Of a stretch of DNA of 39,236 nucleotides, positions 31,406 through 39,236 are shown one piece after another. Each line of letters starts with the position of its first letter. Position 1 is the stretch's first letter. The translations under genes and the position numbers were made by a program. Location: NCBI GenBank assembly GCA_016935095.1, contig JAFGRO010000063.1:1-39236 (forward strand), in the 5' to 3' direction. The notes below the pieces were generated by a model that saw only the letters and a program-made list of their open reading frames with translations, searched no databases and was not told the origin of the DNA. This stretch comes from Candidatus Woesearchaeota archaeon. GTDB taxonomy: Archaea; Nanobdellota; Nanobdellia; Woesearchaeales; GW2011-AR15.

Positions 31406-32872
31406 TCAGCTTTGTTCTGTTTCATTGGTTCCTGTTTCTTCTGTTCCCTCTTCTTCAGCTGTTTCACCTGAAGTGTCATCCTCTGTTATTGTATTTTCTT
31501 CATCAACAACCTCATATTCATCTTCTGCAGATTCTTCTTCAAGATCAACTTCAGGATCAATTCCTTTGATTTCCTTTACTATCTCCTTTAACAGAGTGTG
31601 CGCTTCTTTGAGTAAATCATGCGCTTCCCTTACAAGCTGTTTTCCCTCTGAAACCAGTTCATCAATCTCTTCCTGGGTTGATTCATCATCTGTCAAATCG
31701 CGGGCTTCATCAAATTTCTCCTTTGCCTCGTTAAATTTATCTTTTGCCTCAGCGATTTTCTCCCCAAATTCATCTACAAGATCATCTGCACCGGAAACAT
31801 CATAACCCTGCTCTTCCAGTCTTGCCATGGTCTGTTCCAGTTTTCTTTCAAGAGCTTCAGCTCGTCCAAGGACATCACTGACTTTTGATTTGATTATTCT
31901 TGCCGCATGTAATCTTATCCTGTGTTTCATTCTTTCCCATGCATCTAAAATCACTTTTCCTGCAGCTTTAATTTCATCTTTTGTTTCTGCGGCTTCAACA
32001 TCTGCTTTTGCATCTTCAATTAATTTTATTTTTTCATCAAGGTCCGCAATAATCTCAGAAGCTTCTTCTTCTGTTAAATCATCATTCCCCTCAACATTCT
32101 CTTTTATTTTCTCCAATGCAGAGAGAATCATATCCGCAGTATTCACCAAGAATTCTTTTGCATGTTCTTTTGCAGCTTCTTCATCGCCCTGGGCAACAGC
32201 ATCATCAAATGCTTTTTTTGCTTTCTGAAATGCAGTTTGGGCCTGAACGTATTTTTGTTTTGCCTGCTGGAATTTTTTCTCTGCCTGGACTAATTTCTGT
32301 TCGGCAATTACTCTCTTTTTAAATTGCATTTCCTTGTTGATTTTTACTAATTTTAATTTTGCTAATTTTGCTGCTGCTGCAGGAGCATTCATTGCTAAAA
32401 TCCTGGCTTTTTCAGCATTTGATAAATGGATAAATTTTTCTGCTGATTCCTCATCTAATGAGCCTATAAATTCCTTTACTTTAGGTTGTGCATCTGCTAA
32501 TCTTTCTGCTGCTTTTAATCTCCATTCAGGGGCTTTTTCAGCAACTGTTTTTGCAAGCCATTGCCTTCCTGTTGTAGCTTCCTGCTGGGCATTTGCTTTT
32601 TTAAGCTGGGCAGCTTCGTGCAGAAATTCAGTACATTCATTCCTGAGCCTTGCCGGATCTGCTCCGGGAAACCTGGTTTTTGCTTTTCTGACACAATCAT
32701 CAACTGATTCAGCGTCTTTTAGCTGAGTTCGTATATGGGACCTGATTGCAGCAGGACTGGCTTCATCTGATTGGACAGCTACCGGCTGGTTTTGCTGGGA
32801 AAAAGCACCTGAAGGTATTAAACTAAATAGCATTATACTCAAAATCAATATTGTTATTTTGTTTTTTGGCAT
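31406..32872 (-). CDS. Secreted long coiled-coil protein with acidic tail
   Basis: The 488-residue protein has a signal peptide (LILSIMLFSLIPSGAFSQQN; cleavage near AFS|QQ), an A/K/E/Q-rich alpha-helical body spanning ~100-440 with heptad patterns, and a very acidic T/E tail (~440-488). Alanine content and G+C are higher than in the neighbours. There is no C-terminal anchor. It probably forms an extended structural or adhesive element in the pseudo-periplasm. AGGAGGT precedes the ATG. The reverse strand carries long open frames caused by this composition; they are not genes. Confidence 0.7.
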   Translation of the reverse strand: MPKNKITILILSIMLFSLIPSGAFSQQNQPVAVQSDEASPAAIRSHIRTQLKDAESVDDCVRKAKTRFPGADPARLRNECTEFLHEAAQLKKANAQQEATTGRQWLAKTVAEKAPEWRLKAAERLADAQPKVKEFIGSLDEESAEKFIHLSNAEKARILAMNAPAAAAKLAKLKLVKINKEMQFKKRVIAEQKLVQAEKKFQQAKQKYVQAQTAFQKAKKAFDDAVAQGDEEAAKEHAKEFLVNTADMILSALEKIKENVEGNDDLTEEEASEIIADLDEKIKLIEDAKADVEAAETKDEIKAAGKVILDAWERMKHRIRLHAARIIKSKVSDVLGRAEALERKLEQTMARLEEQGYDVSGADDLVDEFGEKIAEAKDKFNEAKEKFDEARDLTDDESTQEEIDELVSEGKQLVREAHDLLKEAHTLLKEIVKEIKGIDPEVDLEEESAEDEYEVVDEENTITEDDTSGETAEEEGTEETGTNETEQS

Positions 32873-33090
32873 TTTTTATTAACCTCCTGTTTTCATTCAA
32901 AAAAATTATTTTAAAAATTAAATCTTGAATTTTATTTATAAATATACTTTATTCCAGCTTCAAAAAAAAGCTTTATTTTCACTTTTTAAACTTTATAAAA
33001 CTTTATTTAAGGTTATTTTTTGTTTTAAAACCATAATTTCTTTTTTAATATCCTTCCGAAATATTTTAAAATGCTGTATATTTATTAATT

Positions 33091-33783
33091 ATGAAATTGA
33101 AAAAAATAATCTTATTAATTTTAATTAATATATTATTATTACAGATAAGCTATGCTGCAACAATCCACGGAACTGTTTATGATATCTCTCTTAAAAAAGT
33201 TAAAAATATTATTGTTGAAGTAAATTCTTCTCCTAATCAAAGATATTTAGCTGCAGAAGGGACTTATTCTTTTGAATTAGCAAGAGGAGATTACCAGATT
33301 ACTTCAATATATGAAAATGCTGATATAAAAATGAGCACAATTGAAAACATCACTATTTCAGATGAAGGGGATTATGTGCTTGATTTGTTCCTGTTTCCTG
33401 ATTTGGAGGAAGAAGAATCTCTTTTTGAGGATATTGATTTTGATATCTCAGCCCCGTTTGAAAAAAGATTTAATCTAAGTGTATTGATTCTGCCTTTGGC
33501 TTTACTGATGCTATTTACACTGGTATTATTATTTTTAAGATTAAAAAGAATTGTAAAAAATGAACAGGTTATTGAAGAGAAATTACTTGACAATAATATC
33601 AAGGACATTGTTGTTCTCCTGGAAAAGAATAAGGGAAGAATGACCCAGAAACAAATCAGAAAAGAGATACCTTTATCCGAGGCAAAAATCAGTTTGATGA
33701 TTGCTGAACTTGAATCTCTCGGAAAGATCAGGAAGATTAAGAAAGGGAGAGGGAATATAATTATACTGGAGAAAAAACAGTAA
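33091..33783 (+). CDS. Transmembrane one-component regulator (outside beta domain, inside winged helix)
   Basis: The 230-residue protein has a signal peptide (cleavage near SYA|ATI), a carboxypeptidase-regulatory-like beta domain (TIHGTVYDISLKKVKNIIVE, residues ~23-95), an acidic stalk, one membrane helix (~130-150), and a cytosolic winged helix (KNKGRMTQKQIRKEIPLSEA, then KISLMIAELESLGKIRKIKK). It thus links an outside sensor domain to a DNA-binding domain in one chain. This layout is known in archaea but is rare in bacteria outside ToxR-type proteins. Possible targets: the neighbouring HNH-repeat gene or itself. Confidence 0.78.
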   Translation: MKLKKIILLILINILLLQISYAATIHGTVYDISLKKVKNIIVEVNSSPNQRYLAAEGTYSFELARGDYQITSIYENADIKMSTIENITISDEGDYVLDLFLFPDLEEEESLFEDIDFDISAPFEKRFNLSVLILPLALLMLFTLVLLFLRLKRIVKNEQVIEEKLLDNNIKDIVVLLEKNKGRMTQKQIRKEIPLSEAKISLMIAELESLGKIRKIKKGRGNIIILEKKQ

Positions 33784-33823
33784 TACAAAAATTTAAATAA
33801 TTAATTGTTATAACTTCTTCTTT

Positions 33824-34231
33824 ATGAGAAGATACACAAAAGAGCAGCTCATACATTTCTTAAAAAAACTCAGTAAAGAATTAAAAAAAACACCTACTGC
33901 TGACGACATAAATAAAAAGAAAAAATATCCCTGCAGCTCTACTTATGTTAACAGGTTCGGCTCATGGAATAATGCTTTAAAACAGGCAGGCCTGAAATTA
34001 AATATTTTTTTTCATTATAATAAAAAAGAGCTTATCGATAATCTGAAACAGATTTACAAGGAATTAGGCCGGGTTCCTAAATCAAAAGACATTAAGGGCA
34101 AAAAATGGATGGCTTCTTATTCCACATATAAAAAATATTTCGGCTCATGGAATAATGCCCTGAACAAAGCAGGGATTAAAAAAACAAGCGAGTATAATTC
34201 TTTGAGAGAGTTCATTAAAAAAAAGAAGTAA
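33824..34231 (+). CDS. Protein of two homing-endonuclease-associated repeats
   Basis: The 135 residues are two similar ~53-residue units, ending RFGSWNNALKQAG and YFGSWNNALNKAG. They match the HNH-associated repeat (HNH_repeat type) found beside HNH nucleases as a DNA-binding helix bundle. No HNH catalytic motif is present. It probably binds DNA on its own. A TTTAAATAATT box lies ~30 nt upstream of the start, suggesting a leaderless transcript. Confidence 0.8.
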   Translation: MRRYTKEQLIHFLKKLSKELKKTPTADDINKKKKYPCSSTYVNRFGSWNNALKQAGLKLNIFFHYNKKELIDNLKQIYKELGRVPKSKDIKGKKWMASYSTYKKYFGSWNNALNKAGIKKTSEYNSLREFIKKKK

Positions 34232-34235
34232 TAAA

Positions 34236-34508
34236 TTATTTTTCTATGTGATTTTCTCTTTTATTTATATCCTTCTTATAAGAAAAAAAACTTATACTTC
34301 CATAAATAAACATCAACGCACCTATAAATATTGAAATTACTGCAATTATTCTTGAAGCCCAAGAATCTATAAATTTAATCAGGATCAAACCGACACCAAC
34401 AAAAGCCAACGCTGTCCTCCAGAATGCAAGGAGTGTTCTTTCATTGGCAAGATGTGTCCTCTGGAATGCCAATTTGTCACGGGTTGCGTCTTTGATATTA
34501 TTTTTCAC
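34236..34508 (-). CDS. DUF202 membrane protein (YidH-like)
   Basis: The 90-residue protein has two membrane helices after a RTHLANERTLLAFWRTALAF segment, the DUF202 hallmark (LAxERTxLAxxRTxLA). Both ends should be inside. The cellular role is unknown; it is widely shared across bacteria and archaea. The stop is 4 bp from the convergent HNH-repeat stop. Confidence 0.88.
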   Translation of the reverse strand: MKNNIKDATRDKLAFQRTHLANERTLLAFWRTALAFVGVGLILIKFIDSWASRIIAVISIFIGALMFIYGSISFFSYKKDINKRENHIEK

Positions 34509-34561
34509 TATACTAATATTATTAAACTTATTATTTATATAGTTTTTTATAATGTATTAAA

Positions 34562-35560
34562 ATGGCTAAGAAAAGTTTAGAAGGCTTACTGGAAAAACTT
34601 GACCTGGAAAAATTACCTGAATCAATTGAACCCGAGAGCCTAGATGTGAAAGTCCTAATACAACTGGCACATACAAGACCTTATGAATATAAAGAATATC
34701 CAAAAAATCTATCAAAAGAGGCTTTTGATGAATTATATAGAAAATTTCCCAGTAAATCAAAATTAAATGGTTTAGATAGTTCTGATCTTTTACATATAGC
34801 ACAAATAGATCCTTATTTACCTTATCTTGGACAAAAATTACCTCTTAAAAATAAAAAGTTCCTTCCAATAAGAGCATTTGATATTTTTTATGAAAGATAT
34901 GCAAGCGAAAGCATTGATTTGCAAATGTTTGGTGATTCTGACCTGCTCTGGATTGCAAAAGCTGATGCAAAGAGATATAATTTACAGGAAAAACCAGATA
35001 TTCCGGGAGATGCTTTTGGAAAATTATTTGAAAGATATGTTGAACTTATTTATTCATATATTTACCGGAGGGTCGGAAACCAGGAGGATACAAAGGATTT
35101 AGTTTCAAAAACATTTTACAGAGCTTTAAAATCTCTTCCCGGATATAATGACAGAGGCGCTCCTTACAGCGCTTTTCTATATAGAATCGCCCATAATCTG
35201 GTTGCAAATTTTCACAGGGACAGAGCAAGAAGACCTTTATTGATGTCAATTGACCCTGCTGATGACAGTGATGAAAATGAATTTCCTTTAATAAAAAGCC
35301 TGCAATCAGAGGATTTAGGACCTGAAGAGGTAGTTGAAAGAATAGGAGAGAATTTACCTCTCATGGAAGCTCTCAGCAAATTATCTCCTGACAGACAGGA
35401 ATTATTAAAATTAAAATTTGAAGATGGATTGAGCAATGCTGAGATTGCCTCAATCATCGGAAAAAGTGAAGGCGCAGTAAAGTCTTTATATCACAGGACA
35501 CTTGAAGAATTAAGGAAGATATATCAGGCTAATGATCTTCCTAATTTAAGTTTTCAGTAA
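34562..35560 (+). CDS. Sigma-70/ECF-like protein with repeated N-terminal domain
   Basis: The 332-residue protein. Residues ~151-225 match sigma region 2: FGKLFERYVELIYSYIYRRV, DTKDLVSKTFYRALKSLPGY, then FLYRIAHNLVANFHRDRARR (promoter -10 recognition and core binding). Residues ~263-321 match region 4: LSKLSPDRQELLKLKFEDGL, SNAEIASIIGKSEGAVKSLY (HTH). No region 3 is present, as in ECF sigmas. Residues ~28-63, 72-114 and 125-159 repeat a ~40-residue pattern (DLL.IA..dp..y..., lp..AFd.lyeRy), and the third unit runs into region 2. Bacterial RNA polymerase is absent from archaea, so the partner is unknown. A TM protein follows at 31 nt. Function is inference. Confidence 0.88.
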   Translation: MAKKSLEGLLEKLDLEKLPESIEPESLDVKVLIQLAHTRPYEYKEYPKNLSKEAFDELYRKFPSKSKLNGLDSSDLLHIAQIDPYLPYLGQKLPLKNKKFLPIRAFDIFYERYASESIDLQMFGDSDLLWIAKADAKRYNLQEKPDIPGDAFGKLFERYVELIYSYIYRRVGNQEDTKDLVSKTFYRALKSLPGYNDRGAPYSAFLYRIAHNLVANFHRDRARRPLLMSIDPADDSDENEFPLIKSLQSEDLGPEEVVERIGENLPLMEALSKLSPDRQELLKLKFEDGLSNAEIASIIGKSEGAVKSLYHRTLEELRKIYQANDLPNLSFQ

Positions 35561-35590
35561 AAAAATTTTTAATGTAAACAATATTTTGGT

Positions 35591-36097
35591 ATGATTATGA
35601 ATAGGAAAAAAAAGAAAAGAATAAAATTTTTATTTATTCTAATAGCGGTGAATATTCTGTTAGTTTCTGTGTTTGTATATGTTTATCTTAATAAAACAAA
35701 TAAAAAAATCTTTACTGGAGATACAGACAAACTCAGGATTGTTGATTATTCTGTAAGGACAAGATGGCTTGACCAGGAAGAATATGTTTATGCAGACGGA
35801 TTTATTAATAATTACCCAAGAAATTCAGATGAAGTAAGCTATATTGTAAACGGCAGCATAGAAAATATTGCAGGAAAAGATATTGAAAGATTTAAGTTTT
35901 CCATTAATTTCCGATATAATGAAAACCCAGGAGAATATACTTCTTTAAGTACGATTATAAATGATTTGGCTGATAAAGAGACAAAAGAGTTTACAGGAAC
36001 ACTTAACAGGGAAGATTCCCCTGTTTTTAACAAAATCTATTTTGTGACATTTGACACAAGCATTTCTGACTTGAACATATTTCCAGAAGAAGAGTAG
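35591..36097 (+). CDS. Membrane-anchored extracytoplasmic protein next to the sigma gene
   Basis: The 168-residue protein has a basic start (NRKKKKRIK), one membrane helix (~13-33) and an outside beta-rich domain with YADGFINNYPRNSDEV and related strands (FxxLN/DUF-type). Its cytoplasmic part is too short (~12 residues) for a normal anti-sigma domain. Its start may be 35591 or the in-frame ATG at 35597. It lies 31 nt after the sigma-like gene, so both may be in one operon. It could be a sensor partner or a target gene. Confidence 0.6.
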   Translation: MIMNRKKKKRIKFLFILIAVNILLVSVFVYVYLNKTNKKIFTGDTDKLRIVDYSVRTRWLDQEEYVYADGFINNYPRNSDEVSYIVNGSIENIAGKDIERFKFSINFRYNENPGEYTSLSTIINDLADKETKEFTGTLNREDSPVFNKIYFVTFDTSISDLNIFPEEE

Positions 36098-36098
36098 C

Positions 36099-37802
36099 TC
36101 ATGTCCTTTTAAACATTTTTTCTAATTCCCTGAATGTAAATTTAATTAATATGGGCCTGCCGTGGGGGCATGTATATGAGATCTCTTTTTTGTCAAGGCT
36201 TTGCAAATAATCCCTTATCTGGTGCATTGTCAGTTCCTCCCCTGCTTTCACTGCTGATCTGCATGCCATCCTGGCAATCCTTTCATTTTTTAATTCATCA
36301 ATTGTTTTTGTTTTCTCAGCAGAGTCTAATTCTGAAATTATGTCCAGAATCATTTCTTTATTAACCTGTTTTCCAAGCACGCTCGGCAGTGTACTGATAA
36401 TAAATTCATTTTTTCCAAATGGTTCGAGTTCAAAACCAATTTCTTTTAAAAATTCCAGGTTAGATTCTAAAATAAGATGTTTCTTTGGGTCCAATTCAAT
36501 GAGCAAAGGGTTTAATAATTTCTGGACCTGGATTTTTTTGTTATAAAACTGCTCCATGAATTTTTCATAAAGGATCCTTTCAGCGGCAGCGTGCTGGTCG
36601 ATGATAATCAGCTCGTCTTTTGTCTCTCCCAGTATATATGTTTTATTGACAATGCCGTGAATCACCATCTCAGGCAGTTTTTTTAAGGATATATCACTTG
36701 TTTCTGATAATGTTTTCTGCTTATGTTTTTGCAAAGCATATGCTGATGAAGGCTCTTTGACCTTTAATTTAGGATATTCAGCAGGAGTTCTAAGTCTCAT
36801 ATCAGGAATCAGATCATTTTCCAGGAGAGTCTGCCTTACAGCTTCAAATACAACATCATATATCTCTTTTTCCCTTTCGAGCTTGACTTCAGATTTGGCA
36901 GGGTGCACATTTACATCAATTTTAGAAGGGTCAATGCTGATGTTTAGAACCGCAACAGGATACCTGTTAATGAACATTAAAGTATGGTATGCATTGTTCA
37001 ATGCATCTGATATTGTCTTGTTTTTTATATATCTCCTGTTTATGTATATTGACTGGTCTGACTTTGTTGATTTATTTAAGTTCGGCTTAGATATAAATCC
37101 CATTATTTCAATTAAACCAGAGGAGAAATTGACTGGAAGCATGTCTTTGGCAATATTCCTCCCGTAGATATAGCTGAGATTTGCCTGGGTGTTTGATGTA
37201 GAGGGCGAATTCAATAATTCCTTGTTATTGTGAACAAGTTTAAAATGGATTTCAGGATGGATTAATGCGTATCTCTGCACTATGTCTATTATATGGTTAA
37301 GCTCTATCTGCATAGGTCTCATGTATTTTTTTCTTGCAGGCGTGTTATAAAAAAGATTATTTATCTCAACTGTTGTGCCTTTTGGGCAGCCTGTTTTTTC
37401 TTCTGAGATTAATCTGCCTGCTTTGTATGTTAATTTAATTCCATGAGGATTGTTCTGTTGCTTGGTTGTTAATATCAGTTCAGAAACAGCAGCCATGCTT
37501 GCTAAAGCCTCTCCCCTGAAACCTAAAGTTGAGATATTAAACAGGTCATCTGTCTTTGAGATTTTGCTTGTAGAGTGCCTTAAACAGGCTTTTTTTGCGT
37601 TGTTTTCATTCATTCCAAAACCATTATCCTGGACTTTAATATATGACTTGCCGCCTTCTTTAATCTCAATAAAGATATTGTCAGCTCCAGCATCAATAGA
37701 ATTCTCTATCAGTTCCTTGACAATGCTTTTAGGCCTTTCAATAACTTCTCCGGCTGCTATCTTGTTTATCAGCGATTCATCAAGAATAATTATATCATTC
37801 AT
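36099..37802 (-). CDS. mutL: DNA mismatch repair protein MutL, endonuclease type
   Basis: The 567-residue protein has a GHKL ATPase domain: KIAAGEVIERPKSIVKELIE, NSIDAGAD, VQDNGFGM and STLGFRGEALASM. A linker follows, then a C-terminal dimerisation/endonuclease domain with DQHAAAERILYE (DQHA(X)2E(X)4E, ~residues 400-411) and the ACRSAVKAGE and CPHGRP motifs. It nicks DNA after MutS detects a mismatch. No mutS is in the window. Archaeal MutL homologues are unusual and probably acquired from bacteria. The convergent neighbour stops 1 nt before its stop. Confidence 0.95.
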   Translation of the reverse strand: MNDIIILDESLINKIAAGEVIERPKSIVKELIENSIDAGADNIFIEIKEGGKSYIKVQDNGFGMNENNAKKACLRHSTSKISKTDDLFNISTLGFRGEALASMAAVSELILTTKQQNNPHGIKLTYKAGRLISEEKTGCPKGTTVEINNLFYNTPARKKYMRPMQIELNHIIDIVQRYALIHPEIHFKLVHNNKELLNSPSTSNTQANLSYIYGRNIAKDMLPVNFSSGLIEIMGFISKPNLNKSTKSDQSIYINRRYIKNKTISDALNNAYHTLMFINRYPVAVLNISIDPSKIDVNVHPAKSEVKLEREKEIYDVVFEAVRQTLLENDLIPDMRLRTPAEYPKLKVKEPSSAYALQKHKQKTLSETSDISLKKLPEMVIHGIVNKTYILGETKDELIIIDQHAAAERILYEKFMEQFYNKKIQVQKLLNPLLIELDPKKHLILESNLEFLKEIGFELEPFGKNEFIISTLPSVLGKQVNKEMILDIISELDSAEKTKTIDELKNERIARMACRSAVKAGEELTMHQIRDYLQSLDKKEISYTCPHGRPILIKFTFRELEKMFKRT

Positions 37803-37998
37803 TAATGCCCCCTATTAAACAGATATAAAGAAAATTTAAAAAGTTAACTAAAGAGGAGATAAGTACTGAATGGGAGAGATAGTGGAAACAAAGAGGTAAA
37901 TGGGAGTTATTAAATAGAGTAGTCATATTTTTGATGATTAGATAAACAGGCACTATTTAATCAAAAAACATAATAATATGTTTACACTTCTTTAATTT

Positions 37999-38658
37999 AT
38001 GTTTAGCTTTGATTCTATACTAACTGGATTTTATGGTATATTACCAGAAAATATGAAGACAAGTTATATTTATATTCATTTGATATGCTTTATAATTTCT
38101 GGTTACCTTATTTTTAAATATGTAAGATCTAAAAAAACAATCAAAGGAGAGAATAGTCTTGATGAGCTAATGTATTCAATTTTTTTTGCATCTATTAATA
38201 TTTTAATTGTTGCAATTACATACTTTATTTCCATTATTATTGCAGATCCAGCATTGAGCATATATTATTTAATTATTAACGATTATAAGCCTTTAGGTGT
38301 TATATGGGCGACAATCCTTCATAGATATATAATTTTCATCTTTTACTTTATTTTTCCCTTCTATTTAGGAAGAAGCACATTTTTCAAAATTATAAGTGAG
38401 ATTTATAAATTACTTTATCCAAAGGCAAGAAAGATAATATATTTATTCTTATTTAGTCTTGCTGTTGTGTTTACAGCGGCTACAATAATCCTTGGATGTG
38501 CTCAACTTTATTATATAATAAAAATGATTGTAATAAAAGATTTGTATGGTATTAAGGTTTACATCTTTCAACTTTTTCAAACAGGTATTATTTCTACGCT
38601 CCTATTTTTCTTTTGGAGAAATCGTTTTAGAAAAAAGAGAATATTCCCTAAGTTATAA
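37999..38658 (+). CDS. Multi-pass membrane protein, unknown
   Basis: The 219-residue protein has about five or six hydrophobic helices (roughly 25-42, 62-82, 100-125, 145-167, 190-205) and K/R-rich loops. It is A/T-rich in codon use like the mobile-element genes. The upstream 196 bp has no gene and no strong box A; an ATG-proximal A/T stretch is present. No family is recognised. Confidence 0.6.
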   Translation: MFSFDSILTGFYGILPENMKTSYIYIHLICFIISGYLIFKYVRSKKTIKGENSLDELMYSIFFASINILIVAITYFISIIIADPALSIYYLIINDYKPLGVIWATILHRYIIFIFYFIFPFYLGRSTFFKIISEIYKLLYPKARKIIYLFLFSLAVVFTAATIILGCAQLYYIIKMIVIKDLYGIKVYIFQLFQTGIISTLLFFFWRNRFRKKRIFPKL

Positions 38659-38853
38659 TTTTGTACCTCTTCAAAATTTTATACTGCTACGCAGAAATTA
38701 TTAATGTGGCTCTTTTTATAAGATTGATTGTATATTTCAATCGGGGCATTTAACACCAATCCCTCTCTCTAACCGTAACATCTAAATAACAGTTGTTATT
38801 TTTATAATACAAAGAGAAGATAAATTTTCACATTATATTATCAGTGATTTGTG

Positions 38854-39156
38854 ATGGGTTATATATACGAAAAAAAGATTAGACAGCAATTAAAAAAATA
38901 TACCCCTGAAGATAAGGTCTATTTAAAAAAAGATTATAAATATTCTGTTCTGGATAAGCACAACATTAGTGATGAAGAAGTTAATCTTTTATTTAATCCG
39001 AAAAAGATAGTTAGAATATATCAAAATGTGGCCTTTCCAGAAGAGAGATATAATGCTGTTCTTGATTGCGGAAAGGACAAACAGATAACAGTAATTTTTA
39101 TGTTTAAACCCAGTTTAAAAGGAACTATTTTAAAAGACAATGTAGGGATAGGCTAA
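38854..39156 (+). CDS. Small toxin-like protein (DUF4258/RelE-like pattern)
   Basis: The 100-residue basic protein with YEKKIRQQLKKYTPEDKVYL, then HNISDEEVNLLFNPKKIVRI and ERYNAVLDCGKDKQITVIFM, followed by KGTILKDNVGIG, resembles small archaeal RNase-toxin families (DUF4258-like) in order and length. No antitoxin is visible upstream or in the remaining 80 bp. The ATG at 38854 is favoured over GTG 38851. The assignment is weak. Confidence 0.5.
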   Translation: MGYIYEKKIRQQLKKYTPEDKVYLKKDYKYSVLDKHNISDEEVNLLFNPKKIVRIYQNVAFPEERYNAVLDCGKDKQITVIFMFKPSLKGTILKDNVGIG

Positions 39157-39236
39157 TATGAAACCCTAAGAGGTTTAGAAAAATATAAGAAGCAGTTTCT
39201 CGTCTATAAATTTTGTTCTAAAAAGAATTTATCGAC

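Noticed and set aside
31425-32228. Two plus-strand serine-rich frames
   Set aside because: Antisense shadows of the acidic and coiled-coil parts of the minus-strand gene.
32334-32726. Plus-strand 130-residue frame rich in F, A and S
   Set aside because: It is the antisense of the alanine/lysine-rich coiled-coil gene and has no ribosome site.
35591-36097. Anti-sigma factor
   Set aside because: The cytoplasmic segment is only about 12 residues, too short for a known anti-sigma domain, so only a neighbour relation is claimed.
1-39236. CRISPR arrays or cas genes
   Set aside because: No regularly spaced direct repeats of 24-40 bp and no Cas motifs were seen.

Overview
The window looks like archaeal chromosome, most likely from a DPANN-type lineage (Woesearchaeota/Pacearchaeota-like; the lineage is inference). 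The support is as follows. Both tRNA genes carry introns that fold into bulge-helix-bulge (BHB) splice sites. Many genes have an A/T-rich box A about 25-30 nt before the start codon, as expected for leaderless mRNAs. TruD is archaeal-like in layout, and there are many small zinc-ribbon and membrane-anchored surface proteins. Several genes look bacterial in origin: an L,D-transpeptidase, an ECF-type sigma factor, MutL, a zinc-lid adenylate kinase and a KimA-like permease.

Layout. (1) Positions 1-379: an unassigned hairpin-rich stretch, then tRNA-Cys(GCA), which appears to have two introns, one at position 9/10 and one at 37/38. (2) About 382-11086: an A/T-rich integrated element. A tyrosine recombinase sits next to the tRNA, and the tRNA 3' end (CTCCCCTCGCT core) recurs at 10290 and 11076. 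Cargo includes a DUF5677-like protein, a winged-helix regulator with a divergent lipoprotein, ribbon-helix-helix-like proteins, several membrane proteins, a frameshifted GIY-YIG nuclease, an AbrB-like protein and a protein with ten CxxC motifs. A type II toxin-antitoxin pair lies between the two downstream att copies. (3) 11096-15994: chromosomal genes, including two zinc-ribbon proteins with a cold-shock protein, a drug/polysaccharide-type ABC exporter, a membrane-anchored protein and two conserved unknowns.

(4) 15996-18824: a KimA-like potassium transporter broken by a perfect 14-bp tandem duplication; tRNA-Thr(TGT) with a 22-nt intron; a 15-bp copy of the tRNA-Thr 3' end 121 bp downstream, which looks like an att scar; and an L,D-transpeptidase lipoprotein whose last codons lie in that copy. 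(5) 18914-22201: an unknown protein, adk, truD, a GNAT acetyltransferase and rpiB. (6) 21767-25884 (minus): one tight operon running from two pilin-like or surface anchors (one with about ten N-glycosylation sequons), through two membrane-anchored beta-domain proteins, to an aminopeptidase-like protein and RpiB. (7) 25991-32872: a U32 peptidase-family protein, a DEDD exonuclease, a DUF362 ferredoxin, a coiled-coil protein, an M50 protease and a secreted coiled-coil protein with an acidic lipoprotein nearby.

(8) 33091-37802 is the most unusual chromosomal stretch. It holds a transmembrane winged-helix regulator, a protein made of two homing-endonuclease-associated repeats, a DUF202 protein and a sigma-70/ECF-like protein with clear regions 2 and 4. 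The sigma-like protein has an N-terminal domain of about three 40-residue repeats, the last of which runs into region 2. A membrane-anchored protein and MutL follow. Archaeal transcription normally uses TBP/TFB, so a sigma factor here is the best candidate for an undescribed system. (9) 37999-39156: a multi-pass membrane protein and a small toxin-like protein.
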